From contig NZ_AP024597.1 in the NCBI RefSeq assembly GCF_019704315.1, positions 1,550,001 to 1,614,000 of the forward strand: 64,000 nucleotides of DNA, written 5' to 3'. The DNA is from Stygiolobus caldivivus (GTDB taxonomy: Archaea > Thermoproteota > Thermoprotei_A > Sulfolobales > Sulfolobaceae). Position 1 is the stretch's first letter; each line of letters opens with the position of its first letter. The notes under the pieces were generated by a model. That model was not told the origin of the DNA. It was given only the letters and a program-made list of their open reading frames with translations, and searched no databases. The position numbers were made by a program, and so were the translations under genes. Positions 44,653 through 54,466 of the stretch are shown here, one piece after another.

Positions 44653-45822
44653 TTAATCGCTCTTATACCCAAATAACCTAGATAGGTAGGCTTGCTCCCA
44701 GTTATCCTTCTGGATTGTATAGTCCCTCTTTAGCTGAGGGTCTTTAGACGCAGCTGGAGGTTGCTTGGTTAAGTCCAACTGGAACTGAAGGCTTAATGTC
44801 TCTAGTTTACCCTCTAAATTACCTAAATATGCCCAACCTACAAATGCGTACTGCACTGGGACTTTTTCACTTACCCCTTCCATCTCAAGTATCTTATTAG
44901 CAGCGAACTGTGAGCTTTCGAATGCTATTTCTTGGTTCTTAGGGAAGGGTAGTTTAGCAACATCTCCCACGGCTAAGACATCATCGTACTTAGGGTTCCT
45001 CAAATCCTGGGGAGACCTAACTTCCGCAAAAGGTGACCCTAACCCAGCTTCCTCTACAAACTTAGGTGCTCTGTTAGGCTCTAACATTGCGAGAATAGTA
45101 TAATCGTATTTCTCCCCGCTTTTTGTCACTACATAATTCTCGCCGATCTCAACGATTTCTTGGTTAGTCACCAATTGGATTCCAGCTTTTTCATATGTCT
45201 GTTTAACAATATCAGCAATTACTGGGGGTTGTGTCTTATCGTTCGCGTCTATATGGATGATCTTAAACTTACCTCTGACCCCTCTGTGTGAGAGTACAGT
45301 ATGTGCTAGCATCGTCGTTTCAGTAGGGGCGGGTGCACACCTATAAGGTGCTTTTGGCGCATACACTACCACTGTACCGCTCTCTGCTGTCCATAACCTC
45401 TGCTTTAATACGTTAACTCTTCCAGGGTCATACACTGTAGTGTTTTTCCACCAGAATTTTTCGTAACCGTTGATTGAGGAGCCATCGAATATTATCCCAG
45501 GGGCTAAAACTAAGTAGTCATAATCTAACTCCTTTTTTGAATTAAAAGTAGTATCTGATAAGTACACTTTTCTATTAGCGGGATCAATCTTGTAAACATT
45601 ACCGACTACTATCTTAATTCCATTCTTCCCTACTTCTTCGTACCCCCTGATTATTCTACTGTATTTCTGTTCCCCGGTGAGAATTAATGGCCTACTAGGA
45701 CCAGAAATGTAATAGTCGTCTTTGTTTATTACAGTAATCTCAGCGTTCTTTAATTTCTGGGATAATGTCGTTGCTACTCCCATTCCTCCTATTCCGCCAC
45801 CAACAATTACGATCCTTTTCAT
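44653..45822 (-). CDS. sulfide dehydrogenase / SQR-like FAD flavoprotein
   Basis: A 389-residue two-dinucleotide-fold flavoprotein. The FAD motif is [13 protein letters not shown] (residues 5-17); Y-L-V-L-A-P-G and V-L-A-V-G-D-V-A (around 288-295) are the other FAD contacts. The [10 protein letters not shown] segment (around residues 157-166) resembles the flavocytochrome c sulfide dehydrogenase and SQR family. It holds the only cysteine in the protein, whereas classical members use two or three redox cysteines. It may still oxidise sulfide or a persulfide, or be another membrane-associated oxidoreductase. No twin-arginine or Sec signal is visible. Confidence 0.8.
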   Translation of the reverse strand: MKRIVIVGGGIGGMGVATTLSQKLKNAEITVINKDDYYISGPSRPLILTGEQKYSRIIRGYEEVGKNGIKIVVGNVYKIDPANRKVYLSDTTFNSKKELDYDYLVLAPGIIFDGSSINGYEKFWWKNTTVYDPGRVNVLKQRLWTAESGTVVVYAPKAPYRCAPAPTETTMLAHTVLSHRGVRGKFKIIHIDANDKTQPPVIADIVKQTYEKAGIQLVTNQEIVEIGENYVVTKSGEKYDYTILAMLEPNRAPKFVEEAGLGSPFAEVRSPQDLRNPKYDDVLAVGDVAKLPFPKNQEIAFESSQFAANKILEMEGVSEKVPVQYAFVGWAYLGNLEGKLETLSLQFQLDLTKQPPAASKDPQLKRDYTIQKDNWEQAYLSRLFGYKSD

Positions 45823-46299
45823 ATTATAACCGTGTTTTTTTCAGTTTAATTAAATTTACAATAATTGTTACTCCGAGTTAACTATTTTAAGCTAGAGACG
45901 ATCTATTTACGGGACATCATTTTACATAAAATCCTTACGTCTCCATGTTTTCACTCGTCAGGTTTAGACTATTACATACTCCACGATTAGGAGTTGGCAG
46001 CTCTTGATAACGTGAAAGTAAGTATAGTATGCATGAAAATGTTTAGTTTATCTACTGCCATTGTTTTCAATAAACGCTAACGGAATTTTATACCCGGACA
46101 GCCAATAAAGAGCAACAGTACCGTTAATGTAGAGCTAAAAAATTTACTAAACAAGAGAATAAGACCTTACCCTTTAGTCCCTGACAAAGTATACTAGTCA
46201 TCAAAAGATGATTTAGGAAAAGAGATTTAGACCCTCAAACTATAAGTGAAAGATCAGTTTCATAATACTCTTACCCCCTTTTTAAAGGGATAAAGAATT
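45823..46299. other. 477-base gap with intergenic repeat
   Basis: No gene was seen. The left part holds the promoter of the flavoprotein gene, and 45918-46085 is the second copy of the intergenic repeat. The rest is AT-rich, with a weak TATA-like CATAATAC before the ATG at 46300. Confidence 0.5.
45918..46085 (+). repeat. intergenic repeat, copy 2 (pairs with 26446-26625)
   Basis: This is the diverged copy of the non-coding stretch near tRNA-Thr. The best-conserved blocks are TAAAATCCTTACGTC and ACTATTACAT. The strong inverted repeats of copy 1 are only partly kept here: TGCCATTG...CTAACGG preserves some pairs, and the AGATGTA/TACATCT stem is lost. Confidence 0.55.
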
Positions 46300-46500
46300 A
46301 TGAACGAGCAAGATGCAGTAAAAATTGCAAAAGTAATATTGGAAATAGTAAAGTACAACTTGCCTGTTGACTGTGAAGAGGACATAGAAATTCTAAGCAA
46401 AAAGCTATTAAGCGATTTGAGGGACTTAGGCTTGGTAAAGACTTTAGAAAAATGGTTGAGGGAGGAGGACGAGGACTTAGGCTTCACAGTCAGTCCTTAA
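46300..46500 (+). CDS. small acidic protein of unknown function
   Basis: A 66-residue helical, acidic protein ([16 protein letters not shown], then [19 protein letters not shown]). No family was recognised. Its composition looks like a real protein. It overlaps the end of the convergent sugar nucleotidyltransferase gene by 11 bases. Confidence 0.5.
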   Translation: MNEQDAVKIAKVILEIVKYNLPVDCEEDIEILSKKLLSDLRDLGLVKTLEKWLREEDEDLGFTVSP

Positions 46501-47179
46501 ACACTTCGCTAATTTCCACGTTAGCCTCTTCATAGTCCTTTAAGGTGTCTATAGACCTCCAGTATACATCGTTGAAAGTAATACCTTTAAGTAAGCCTTT
46601 TTGTGCAAGTAAGGGAAACGTCTCTTTTTCAATATCTCCCTTTTCAGGCAAATACTCAAATACCTCAGAGTTCATGCGATATATTCCGGCGTTTATCCAA
46701 TAGTCCTTAAGCACGGGCTTCTCAACGAACTGAGTAATATTGCCTTCATTATCGACTTTAACGATACCGAACGGGCTACGTAGGGGGACGAGTGATATTA
46801 TAGCTATAGATTTCTGGTCCTCGAGTTTTGATAAATCTAAGTTGGTCAGTATATCTCCGTTAAGTACGAAAAACTTTTCATTCGGAGAAATAAAACCTTG
46901 TAGTCTCTTTATCGCACCACCAGTACCAAGTGGCTGGTCTTCAGTAAGTATCGCTATTGGTACGCCGAGTTTCTCTTGGTTCTTAGAAACCCAATCAATA
47001 AGTACCTCTTTCTTATAACCAGCTAGTATAAACACTGAGGTGACCCCGAATTTCTTTAACCACCTAATCTGCCATTCTAGGATTGGCTTACCGGCTATCT
47101 CAATTAGCGGTTTGGGTCTCTCATCGGTTAAGGGCCTTAACCTTTTTCCAAAACCACCTGCTAAAATTACAGCCTTCAT
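46490..47179 (-). CDS. sugar-phosphate nucleotidyltransferase
   Basis: A 229-residue protein with the nucleotidyl-transferase signature [18 protein letters not shown] (residues 1-18), then [15 protein letters not shown], and [11 protein letters not shown] (around 99-109), whose aspartate binds the metal. Such enzymes make NDP-sugars from NTP and sugar-1-phosphate. The length of about 230, without a left-handed beta-helix, fits glucose- or mannose-1-phosphate NTases. Nearby agl24 and aglB make a role in supplying N-glycan donors possible. Confidence 0.85.
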   Translation of the reverse strand: MKAVILAGGFGKRLRPLTDERPKPLIEIAGKPILEWQIRWLKKFGVTSVFILAGYKKEVLIDWVSKNQEKLGVPIAILTEDQPLGTGGAIKRLQGFISPNEKFFVLNGDILTNLDLSKLEDQKSIAIISLVPLRSPFGIVKVDNEGNITQFVEKPVLKDYWINAGIYRMNSEVFEYLPEKGDIEKETFPLLAQKGLLKGITFNDVYWRSIDTLKDYEEANVEISEVFKD

Positions 47180-47210
47180 TAAAAAATAACGTGAAATATA
47201 GATTATAAGG

Positions 47211-47678
47211 TTATTTGTCTTCTTCAGTTAGTTTAATCCCTTCTAATTCTAGTAGTTTCCTCTTTATTTCCACTCCCCTCGAGTACCCACCTATACTCTT
47301 TTCTGCGACAACCCTATGACAAGGAATGATCAATAAGACGGGGTTTTTCGATAAGGCTACACCCACAGCCCTCGGAGAAGTCTTAAGATTTTCCGCTAGT
47401 TCTTTATAAGTCTTGACATGGCCCCACTTTATCTTCCTCGTCTCATTAAATACCCTCCTCCTGAAACTGTTGACCATGACGTCTATTGGCTCTGACGAAA
47501 AGTCGACTTCCTTACCTTCAAAGTACTTATCTAATTTATAGAAGAAATCAGTAAAAAAGGAGTTATCCAACAGCTCTTTTTCTGCACAGTCGCAAAAATC
47601 TAGCATTGAAAAACCTTTTTCAGTCCTCACAACGGTTATCGTGCCTAACGGGCTCTTGTAAACACCATAGACTATCAT
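47211..47678 (-). CDS. ogt: O6-alkylguanine-DNA alkyltransferase
   Basis: A 155-residue suicide DNA-repair protein that takes the alkyl group from O6-alkylguanine onto its own cysteine. The active-site motif is I-P-C-H-R-V-V with Cys120, preceded by the helix-turn-helix region [11 protein letters not shown] and the arginine finger within it. The C-terminal G-G-Y-S-R-G is typical. Length and sequence resemble the Saccharolobus enzyme. A C-D-C pair near residue 29 may form a stabilising disulfide, as described for Sulfolobales. Its start overlaps the thrS stop by four bases. Confidence 0.92.
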   Translation of the reverse strand: MIVYGVYKSPLGTITVVRTEKGFSMLDFCDCAEKELLDNSFFTDFFYKLDKYFEGKEVDFSSEPIDVMVNSFRRRVFNETRKIKWGHVKTYKELAENLKTSPRAVGVALSKNPVLLIIPCHRVVAEKSIGGYSRGVEIKRKLLELEGIKLTEEDK

Positions 47679-49303
47679 TTGAGTTTACTTATTGTACTGT
47701 TCTGACTCAAATCTCTATTCTTTATTTCCTCCATTAAGGCTGATAGGAAGGAGTCTAACTTAACATTACGCACTTCTACATTACCCCTAGCCCTGACTGT
47801 AATCTCCCCCTTCTCCATCTCCTTCTTACCCACTATGACTATATAAGGGATACCTTCATCATAGGCTCTCTTAATCCTCTTGGACAAAGTTTCTTCTCCA
47901 GTGTCAATATCGGCTCTAAAGTTCTTCTCCCTCAGCTTAAACAGTATTTGATTTGCATACTCGTCAACATCTTCAGTTATAGGCAACACCCTTACCTGAA
48001 TCGGAGAGATCCAAGTAGGTAATTTTCCTCTAAAGTGCTCTAGGATGATAGCCATAAACCTGTCAATAGAACCGTAAATAGCCCTATGAACCATAACCGG
48101 TCTCTTCTTGCTACCGTCCTTATCAACGTACTCTAGCTTAAACCTCTCGGGAAGGTTAAAGTCCACTTGGATAGTCGATAACTGCCACCACCTAGAGAGG
48201 CTATCCCTAATGTCAAAGTCGATTTTAGGACCGTAGAATGCACCCTCCTTTTCCTTTACTACGTAACTTACGTTAAGTTCCTTTAGAGCCGTAACTAATG
48301 CCTCTGTAGCCTTATCCCACTGTTCATCAGTCCCAATACTGTCATCTGGTCTAGTGCTTAAGTTAATCCTCACGTCGTCTCCCTTAAACCCGAATGTAGC
48401 TAGTACATCTAGCGTCTTCCTTATTAACATCTTTAATTCGTCTTTTAACTGGTCATCACGGAGGAATATGTGCCCGTCATCTTGTGTGAACCCCCTCACC
48501 CTCAAAAGCCCGTAGAGCTCGCCCTTCTTCTCCCACCTGTATACGTGACCGAACTCCGAAAACCTAATCGGTAGGTCACGGTAACTCCTCGTCTTGCTCT
48601 TATAAATGAGGATGTGGGCTGGACAATTCATAGGTTTAATCCCTAGTTCTTCGTCTTCTACATTAAAAAGTAGCATTTTGTCCTTATAGTGATCATAATG
48701 GCCACTTATCTTCCACAAAATAGACCTATATACATGAGAAGTGTAAACTTCCTTATAGCCCATGCTGTTATTTATCTCTTCCATATACCTTATCAGCTCT
48801 TTTCTTATTGTTTGCCCGTTCGGGTGGAATAGGACTACACCGGGGGCTGCTTCGTCTGGGAAGCTGAACAAGTCGAGCCTTTCTCCTATTACCCTATGGT
48901 CGTACTCAGACACTTTCTCTAGCCAATTAAGATAGTCCTTTAACTGCTCTTCTTTCTCGAACCCCACTCCCCTTATCCTTACGTACTGTAGTTCCGGGGT
49001 AGGGTGGTGCACCGACACATTGAGTATTTCAAAATACTGGGGCTCAACTGGTGCAGGCTCACCACCATTAACCTTTATTTTGATACCGTTGTATACTACC
49101 TCACCGTCTTTTAGCTCATAAGAAAACTTATTATACTTAGCAAACTTTTTCGCTTCTTCTAAAGTTATAGTAGACTGCGACTCTACATCAACGTAAAAGT
49201 CCCTCTCTCCTAACCCTACCTCGACTGGCTTCAGACCGGCTTGTGCGAGGTTAAGCGCATATATTACGCCCGCTTTAAGCCATACACTTTTGTACTCTTC
49301 CAT
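47675..49303 (-). CDS. thrS: threonyl-tRNA synthetase, catalytic type without editing domain
   Basis: A class II aminoacyl-tRNA synthetase of about 542 residues. Motif 2 is F-G-H-V-Y-R-W-E with [13 protein letters not shown], motif 3 is [12 protein letters not shown], and the zinc-binding C/H/H set is present (P-M-N-C-P-A-H and others). The usual N2 editing domain is missing. Crenarchaea are known to split ThrRS into this catalytic form (ThrS-cat) and a separate editing protein (ThrS-ed), which is not in this window. The ATG at 49303 ([10 protein letters not shown]) is chosen because homologues begin there and its TATA distance is about 28; an ATG at 49312 is possible. A tRNA-Thr gene lies elsewhere in the window. 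Confidence 0.92.
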   Translation of the reverse strand: MEEYKSVWLKAGVIYALNLAQAGLKPVEVGLGERDFYVDVESQSTITLEEAKKFAKYNKFSYELKDGEVVYNGIKIKVNGGEPAPVEPQYFEILNVSVHHPTPELQYVRIRGVGFEKEEQLKDYLNWLEKVSEYDHRVIGERLDLFSFPDEAAPGVVLFHPNGQTIRKELIRYMEEINNSMGYKEVYTSHVYRSILWKISGHYDHYKDKMLLFNVEDEELGIKPMNCPAHILIYKSKTRSYRDLPIRFSEFGHVYRWEKKGELYGLLRVRGFTQDDGHIFLRDDQLKDELKMLIRKTLDVLATFGFKGDDVRINLSTRPDDSIGTDEQWDKATEALVTALKELNVSYVVKEKEGAFYGPKIDFDIRDSLSRWWQLSTIQVDFNLPERFKLEYVDKDGSKKRPVMVHRAIYGSIDRFMAIILEHFRGKLPTWISPIQVRVLPITEDVDEYANQILFKLREKNFRADIDTGEETLSKRIKRAYDEGIPYIVIVGKKEMEKGEITVRARGNVEVRNVKLDSFLSALMEEIKNRDLSQNSTISKLK

Positions 49304-49340
49304 GATAGCCATTTTATCCCGAAGAAAATAAAATAGTTTA
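49304..49340. promoter_or_regulatory. 37-bp divergent promoter thrS / agl24
   Basis: The plus-strand CATTTTATCC (about 49310-49319) stands about 25 bases before the agl24 ATG. On the minus strand ATTTTATTTT stands 25-30 bases before the thrS ATG. A tRNA synthetase and a glycosylation gene thus share one compact promoter region. Confidence 0.55.
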
Positions 49341-50306
49341 ATGCAATATAGTGACGTACTTGTTATCGCTAGCGGAGGTGGGCACACCGGTTTTGCAAGG
49401 GCCATAGCCCAATACTTTCCTTCAAAACTGGATTTTGTAATCCCGGAAGGCGATAAAAACAGCGAAGAAGTACTGAGGGAATTTTCAAACAGAATTTACT
49501 ACGTAAAAAAGGGAAAAGAGCCGAACCAGTCAAATATAAACTTGGCATTTAACATACCTGAAATCGTCTTTCAGAGCATAAAAGTAAAAAAGTATAAGGT
49601 CGTGATAGCGACTGGCTCTAACCATTCACTGATCCCCTCATTTGTACTTAGACTAAAAGGGAGTAGGCTGTTTTTAATCGAAAGCCAAGATAGAATAGTG
49701 ACTAGGGGGAAAACAGTAAACATCTTATCACACTTTTCTGAAAACGTCTTCCTGCATTGGGAAGAACAGAAGAAGCTTTACCCTAAAAAAGGGCTGGTTG
49801 TAGGGCCTGTGGTGGAGAAGCCCAAATATGTACCAAAAGACGAGGGGTTCGTCTTAGTTACTGCCGGGACAATGGGGTTTAAGAGGCTATTCGACGTAGT
49901 AACACGCTTAGACCTAGGAAAAAATATCGTGTTACAGACCGGTAAGGTAGACCCTGAGCCTTATATCAAGAGGGGGATTAGGGCTTTTTCCTTCGATCGA
50001 GACTTGGAAAGGTTCATCAGTGGTGCTTCGCTGGTAATTACACACCAAGGCAAGACAGCTATGGAAGCCACTGTGATGTATAAAAAACCGACTATTATTG
50101 TTTATAATAACGACTGGAAGTATGCTGCAACCAAAGAAGATTCGGTCCAATACGCGAAAATACTTGGTGCTACCTTCCTCAATGACCCGTCTGAGTGGGG
50201 TTCGTCAGAAGAGATCGAAAGAGCGATTAAAAGTGTGAGCCAACCCAAAAGCTATAACATAGGTACACCTAATTTAGTAAAGAGGGTATTGGAGGAAATT
50301 AAGTGA
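49341..50306 (+). CDS. agl24: Agl24-type N-glycan chitobiose-forming glycosyltransferase (Alg14-Alg13 fusion)
   Basis: A 321-residue protein whose N-terminal half resembles Alg14 and C-terminal half Alg13. The G-G-G-H-T-G-F-A motif has the histidine (His15) known to be essential in Agl24. In the C-terminal part, [12 protein letters not shown] and [11 protein letters not shown] form the nucleotide-sugar site. In Sulfolobus acidocaldarius Agl24 adds the second GlcNAc to GlcNAc-PP-dolichol at the cytosolic membrane face, like eukaryotic Alg13/14. No N-terminal membrane helix is obvious. It is followed directly by the Endo III-like gene in an overlapping operon. Confidence 0.85.
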   Translation: MQYSDVLVIASGGGHTGFARAIAQYFPSKLDFVIPEGDKNSEEVLREFSNRIYYVKKGKEPNQSNINLAFNIPEIVFQSIKVKKYKVVIATGSNHSLIPSFVLRLKGSRLFLIESQDRIVTRGKTVNILSHFSENVFLHWEEQKKLYPKKGLVVGPVVEKPKYVPKDEGFVLVTAGTMGFKRLFDVVTRLDLGKNIVLQTGKVDPEPYIKRGIRAFSFDRDLERFISGASLVITHQGKTAMEATVMYKKPTIIVYNNDWKYAATKEDSVQYAKILGATFLNDPSEWGSSEEIERAIKSVSQPKSYNIGTPNLVKRVLEEIK

Positions 50307-51016
50307 TGAGACGAGCGCTAGCAGAAGAGGTGAAGAGGTCACTGCGTACTGATTTTATACGTATTTTTAAGGAAAACGAGAGGGTCCTCAGAGAAGCAGG
50401 TTGGATTGTTACCGACGAAAAGTCCCCTAGGTGGTGGGACGGAGTTGAGAGTATAGACGAGCTCCTTATCTCATCAATACTAGTGCAAATGACAAAGTGG
50501 GAGACGGTAAAGAGGATCCTCCAAAAAATGAGGGAAAAGGGGGTTAACAGCCTCGAGAGGCTAGCCGAATTAAGCGAAGAAGAGATCGGAGAATTGATAA
50601 GACAAGCTAATTTCTACAAAACGAAGGCAAAAAGGCTGAAAAGTTTAGCGAGTTTAGCTTCCAGCATTGGCGTTGAAAAACTCGTTAAGGACGAGGGGAT
50701 GTTAAAGGAAATCGAAGGTATAGGAGATGAGACGGCAGAAGCGATACTATTGTTCGCTGGAAACGTACCGGTCTTTCCCCGCTCTAATTACGCAAAAAAG
50801 GTATTAAGTAGAGTTCTGGGAATAGAGCTAAGTAAGGAAGAAGCTAAAGAACTTATTGAGGAATTATTTGGAAAAGACTTGTTCAACCTGAAACTAGTCC
50901 ACGCCGGTATTGTTACGGTGGGGAAACTTTATTGCTTTTCTAAGCCAAAATGTAATAGTTGCGTATTTAAAGAATTGTGCAAATATTATACTGTGAGCCG
51001 GAATGAAACTGTATGA
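50306..51016 (+). CDS. Endonuclease III-like HhH-GPD protein lacking the usual catalytic residues
   Basis: A 236-residue protein of the HhH-GPD superfamily with a C-terminal iron-sulfur motif C-x5-C-x2-C-x5-C ([17 protein letters not shown]). The helix-hairpin-helix is [12 protein letters not shown]. The position of the catalytic lysine of Nth (in G-V-G-R-K-T-A) is Glu here. The stretch that should hold the catalytic aspartate reads [11 protein letters not shown] without one. It may therefore bind DNA without glycosylase activity, or use other residues. The ATG at 50306 shares a base with the agl24 stop and follows GGAGG. The sucC start overlaps its end. Confidence 0.8.
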   Translation: MRRALAEEVKRSLRTDFIRIFKENERVLREAGWIVTDEKSPRWWDGVESIDELLISSILVQMTKWETVKRILQKMREKGVNSLERLAELSEEEIGELIRQANFYKTKAKRLKSLASLASSIGVEKLVKDEGMLKEIEGIGDETAEAILLFAGNVPVFPRSNYAKKVLSRVLGIELSKEEAKELIEELFGKDLFNLKLVHAGIVTVGKLYCFSKPKCNSCVFKELCKYYTVSRNETV

Positions 51017-52016
51017 ATATGAGGGAAAAGAGCTTTTCAAACTCGTCGGGATACCCGTCCCCCGTGGCACGGTGACAGAAGAGCCTATTAAATGGGACGG
51101 AAAAGCCGTTGTTAAATCGCAACTCCTTGAAGGGGGAAGAGGAAAGAGAGGGCTTGTCAAGGTCACTGATGACGTTTACAGCACGATAGAAGAACTCAAA
51201 AAAGCCGGCGTGAAAAAATTTCTCGTTGAAGAGTATATACCTCACAATAGAGAACTTTATATCTCAGCACTTATAGACCGTGAGACAGCTGAGCCAATTA
51301 TAGTCGCGTCCCCTGAGGGAGGGATAGACGTTGAAAGGGCCACAAACGTTAAAGTTTTTCATGTCCCACTGGAGAGGGGCCTAAGGGACTTTGACGTAAT
51401 ACAGATAGAGAAATATTTAGACGTTAAGGGGTTGAAGGGAGTAGTTCAAGGACTTTACAGAATAGTTACAGAATACGAAGCAGAACTAGCTGAGATTAAC
51501 CCGTTGGCTGTTAAAGATGACGGTGTAATAGCACTTGATTCAAAAGTCATCCTGGAAGATAACGCATTGTTCAGGCACCAAGACCTTTTACAAAAACTCG
51601 GGAGGAGTTATGAAAAACCCGAATCTTTCGTTGAACTAGACGGCGATATAGGGATTATAGGTAACGGTGCAGGGTTGACTATGGCGACAATGGACATGGT
51701 AAAGCTCATGGGTGGTGAACCTGCAGATTTCCTCGATATAGGAGGCGGGGCTGGAAGCGACAAAGTAGAAGAGTCTATAATTAAGCTAGCTAGAAACCCC
51801 AAGGTAAAAAAGATAGTAATGAACATCTACTGCGGTATAACCAGATGCGACGAAGTGGCTCAAGGGATTATAAAAGCCCTAGAGAAAGTCAGGATACCTA
51901 TATATGTAAGGTTAGTAGGTACTAATGAAGAAGAGGGAAGAAAGATATTATCGCAAAAGGGAATCTCCACTTATGAAGACCCCTTAACTTGCATAGGTGA
52001 GGCCCTACGCTCGTGA
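51003..52016 (+). CDS. sucC: succinyl-CoA synthetase beta subunit
   Basis: A 337-residue ADP/GDP-forming succinate-CoA ligase beta subunit. It has the ATP-grasp start [10 protein letters not shown], the [13 protein letters not shown] segment, the metal-binding A-E-I-N-P-L-A region around residue 164, and the C-terminal ligase part D-F-L-D-I-G-G-G-A. It forms the alpha-beta enzyme of the citric acid cycle with SucD. It is slightly shorter than bacterial SucC (about 388), as is usual in archaea. The ATG lies 14 bases inside the end of the upstream gene, so these unlike genes form one operon. Confidence 0.93.
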   Translation: MKLYEYEGKELFKLVGIPVPRGTVTEEPIKWDGKAVVKSQLLEGGRGKRGLVKVTDDVYSTIEELKKAGVKKFLVEEYIPHNRELYISALIDRETAEPIIVASPEGGIDVERATNVKVFHVPLERGLRDFDVIQIEKYLDVKGLKGVVQGLYRIVTEYEAELAEINPLAVKDDGVIALDSKVILEDNALFRHQDLLQKLGRSYEKPESFVELDGDIGIIGNGAGLTMATMDMVKLMGGEPADFLDIGGGAGSDKVEESIIKLARNPKVKKIVMNIYCGITRCDEVAQGIIKALEKVRIPIYVRLVGTNEEEGRKILSQKGISTYEDPLTCIGEALRS

Positions 52017-52855
52017 ATAAAAACACAAGGGTTTTAGTCCAAGGTATCACCGGAAGGGAAGGGAGCTTCCACACTAAGCATATGCTGGATTACGGGACCA
52101 AGGTGGTAGCGGGCGTAACACCGGGGAAAGGAGGGTCAGAAGTACACGGTGTACCAGTTTATGACACCGTAGCAGACGCGTTAAAAGAACATGATATAGA
52201 TGCAACTATAATTTTTGTCCCGGCTAGATTTGCTTCGGATGCTATATTTGAAGCAATAGATAACGGTATACCGCTTATAGTAGCAATTACCGAACACATA
52301 CCGGTTCTAGATATGTTGAAAGTGAAAAGGTACGCTAAACTAAAAGGGAGTAGGATAATAGGGCCTAACTGCCCGGGTGTCATAGTCCCCGAAGAAATTA
52401 ACTTAGGGATATACCCACCAAGGGCTTTCAGGAAAGGAAAAGTAGGTATTGTGTCTAGGTCAGGTACTCTAACTTATGAAATCGCTGAAGTGATAAAGAA
52501 AGAGTACGGACAGTCAACGGTAATAGGTATAGGTGGAGACCCCATAATCGGTACCTCATTAGATGAAGTTGTTGAGATGTTCGAAAAGGACCCTGAGACC
52601 GAAGAGGTAGTAATTGTAGGGGAGATAGGCGGTACTATGGAAGAGAAAGTGGCAAAGATGAAAATGGAAGGTAGAATATCGAAGAAGATAGTCGCGTATA
52701 TAGCGGGAATGACTGCACCGAAAGAAAAGAGAATGGGTCATGCAGGGGCTGTAGTTTATATGGGTATGGGGACTTTCGAAAGTAAGATGAAAGCGTTCAA
52801 AGAAGCTGGAATCCCAGTAGCTACGACGCCCTACGATGTCTTAAAACTGCTATAA
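52013..52855 (+). CDS. sucD: succinyl-CoA synthetase alpha subunit
   Basis: A 280-residue CoA-binding subunit. Visible features are [12 protein letters not shown] (the CoA site near residue 10), [22 protein letters not shown], and the phosphohistidine motif M-G-H-A-G-A-V-V around residue 243. The start is GTG and overlaps the sucC stop by four bases, so the subunits are translationally coupled. Its last 35 bases overlap the end of the convergent surface-protein gene. Confidence 0.93.
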   Translation: MNKNTRVLVQGITGREGSFHTKHMLDYGTKVVAGVTPGKGGSEVHGVPVYDTVADALKEHDIDATIIFVPARFASDAIFEAIDNGIPLIVAITEHIPVLDMLKVKRYAKLKGSRIIGPNCPGVIVPEEINLGIYPPRAFRKGKVGIVSRSGTLTYEIAEVIKKEYGQSTVIGIGGDPIIGTSLDEVVEMFEKDPETEEVVIVGEIGGTMEEKVAKMKMEGRISKKIVAYIAGMTAPKEKRMGHAGAVVYMGMGTFESKMKAFKEAGIPVATTPYDVLKLL

Positions 52856-53888
52856 CTAACACAGCGATAATTGCCACTACAGCCGGTATGATATAGTATA
52901 TTAAATGGTTAGACTCAAGTTGCTGTAATGGGGAGTCCATATTAATCACTTGATAGCTGACTAACGGGTTTTGCTGGTCATCAAGCGTTAACGATATGTT
53001 TCCACCATTAGGCACAAATATGACAAAGTATTTCCCGATAGTTACGGCCATGTAGGGGTTAGACGTGTTTTCATATATCGCTGTATAATATACTCCAAAC
53101 GGGTTTATTGTCTGGTTCATATAGAAATAGTAATTCTTCCCGTCTACCGTTATTTGTCCTAGGGGCTCTGTGATAGGGAAGCCGGATAAAGGCAGTATTA
53201 TTGTAGCATACCCGTTGGCGTTTATATTTATAGAAGTATAAGAGAAACTCTTGTTATTGATTTCATGGGTTACGGATGATGCCGTTATAGTGCTCTTTGA
53301 GGACACGACGTAGACCGCCTTAGTTAGGGTAGAGGTTTGGTTTACCCTAAGGTGTAATAGGACTTGGTATAGCGTCTCTGAGGACGTCAGGTTGGGGAGA
53401 GGTTTCACGTCAGTTAGGTTTATGGAAATATTGTCGAAACTAGTAGCACTTGAATACGGTAAGTAGTTTTGGGCATAACCTTGGATTGGAAAACCGTACT
53501 GGGCAGACACAATAAGGTATGAGTTACCTCTGTAGAACTTTATTGCCGGTATTTCTTCTCCTTTAACATCCGCTGTGGTCGTTGTAAAATTCGTAAAGTA
53601 TAAGATAAACTCCTCGGGTCCGTATTTATCGGGATAAAACAGAGAGTAATAAGTGGGCATTAACGATGAGGCAGAATATGGCTGTACTTGTGGTTTTATT
53701 GGAGCACCTTGATACTGTGTAGAAACATTACCTACAATGTTGACATTAATCCCAGTATCAAGCCATGTATACGTCATATTATAGTGATAAGATAGTATTT
53801 GACCGCCTCCAATATAATACCCTGACCACGTGTATGAGAATACCATGCCTTGGATCAGGAAGGCGTATAGTATGAATTTCACATCCAT
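52821..53888 (-). CDS. membrane-anchored, probably glycosylated surface protein
   Basis: A 355-residue protein with an N-terminal hydrophobic signal (residues about 4-20), a beta-rich ectodomain with more than ten N-x-S/T sequons, and one C-terminal membrane helix ([22 protein letters not shown]) followed by R-H-R-R. The chain would be outside the cell with a short cytosolic tail. No domain family was recognised. The gene ends inside the last codons of sucD on the other strand. Its neighbours include agl24 and aglB, whose glycans such a protein would be expected to carry. Confidence 0.72.
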   Translation of the reverse strand: MDVKFILYAFLIQGMVFSYTWSGYYIGGGQILSYHYNMTYTWLDTGINVNIVGNVSTQYQGAPIKPQVQPYSASSLMPTYYSLFYPDKYGPEEFILYFTNFTTTTADVKGEEIPAIKFYRGNSYLIVSAQYGFPIQGYAQNYLPYSSATSFDNISINLTDVKPLPNLTSSETLYQVLLHLRVNQTSTLTKAVYVVSSKSTITASSVTHEINNKSFSYTSININANGYATIILPLSGFPITEPLGQITVDGKNYYFYMNQTINPFGVYYTAIYENTSNPYMAVTIGKYFVIFVPNGGNISLTLDDQQNPLVSYQVINMDSPLQQLESNHLIYYIIPAVVAIIAVLVIAVLRHRRAS

Positions 53889-54215
53889 TACTACTATCCA
53901 TCTTCCTTTATGATTAAAAATTAATCCACAAATTACGAGTGAGCGAAGAGAAGCCTTCTACCGCTTCTCCCTACACCTTATTTTACTTACTTTATGTCCA
54001 ATCATGATCGAGTATAGGGCTCAGCCCTCAATTGTAGGTGGGCCTTGAAACTCCTTAGAGTACAACTGCGAGTGCACATATTTCCACAACTTTCACCTTT
54101 TTACGCATGGCCCGTACGGTATGAGGGTCACCTTCATCGTGAAGGGCGACGTGTATGAATATAAAAAGGTTTGTATTAACACGAAAATAGGATTCAGCTC
54201 AGTTCAGAATACATG
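53889..54215. other. gap with relic element beside tRNA-Ile
   Basis: This is the upstream region of the surface-protein gene on the left, and the relic element copy 3 on the minus strand (54005-54120), ending near the 3' end of tRNA-Ile. No intact gene was seen. Confidence 0.45.
54005..54120 (-). mobile_element. relic element, copy 3
   Basis: The minus strand reads CGGGCCATGCGTAAAAAGG, then GTGGAAATATG, CTAAGGAGTTTC, GCCCACCTAC, and ends GAGGGCTGAGCCCTATACTCGATCATGAT. It matches copy 1 in block order, in the distance between blocks, and in the hairpin-like end (here AGGGCTGAGCCCT, a perfect short stem). Reading frames are broken. It lies about 100 bases from the 3' end of tRNA-Ile. Confidence 0.5.
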
Positions 54216-54307
54216 TGGGCCCGGTGGGACTTGAACCCACGGCCTCCCGGTGCCTGATCACACCGGGAATATCAGCCGGGCGCTCTACCATGCTAAGCTA
54301 CGGGCCC
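54216..54307 (-). tRNA. tRNA-Ile (GAT) with 18-base intron
   Basis: The acceptor stem pairs GGGCCCG with CGGGCCC, with A as the discriminator. The D-arm is GCTT-AGAGC-like, the anticodon stem CCCGG/CCGGG, and the T-arm GTGGG-TTCAAGT-CCCAC. The 25-base anticodon loop exceeds seven by 18. An intron between positions 37 and 38 leaves C-T-G-A-T-A-A with anticodon GAT (reads ATC). No CCA is encoded. A TATA-like CTTAAAAAT lies about 30 bases upstream on the minus strand. Confidence 0.9.
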
Positions 54308-54466
54308 AGTTGTTATAATAGTGACAAACTATCATTTTTAAGACTTATTCTCATTCTTATCAGACCTTGAAAGCGTCTTCATAAATCAAGCCGCCCATCG
54401 CTCATCATCTTACTCTATTTATAATCTGGATTAAGCTTATATAACATACTGTGACTTATGAACTCA

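Noticed and set aside
50306-51016. Calling this gene nth as an active endonuclease III
   Set aside because: The lysine and aspartate expected in the active site are not seen, so only a family-level name is supported.
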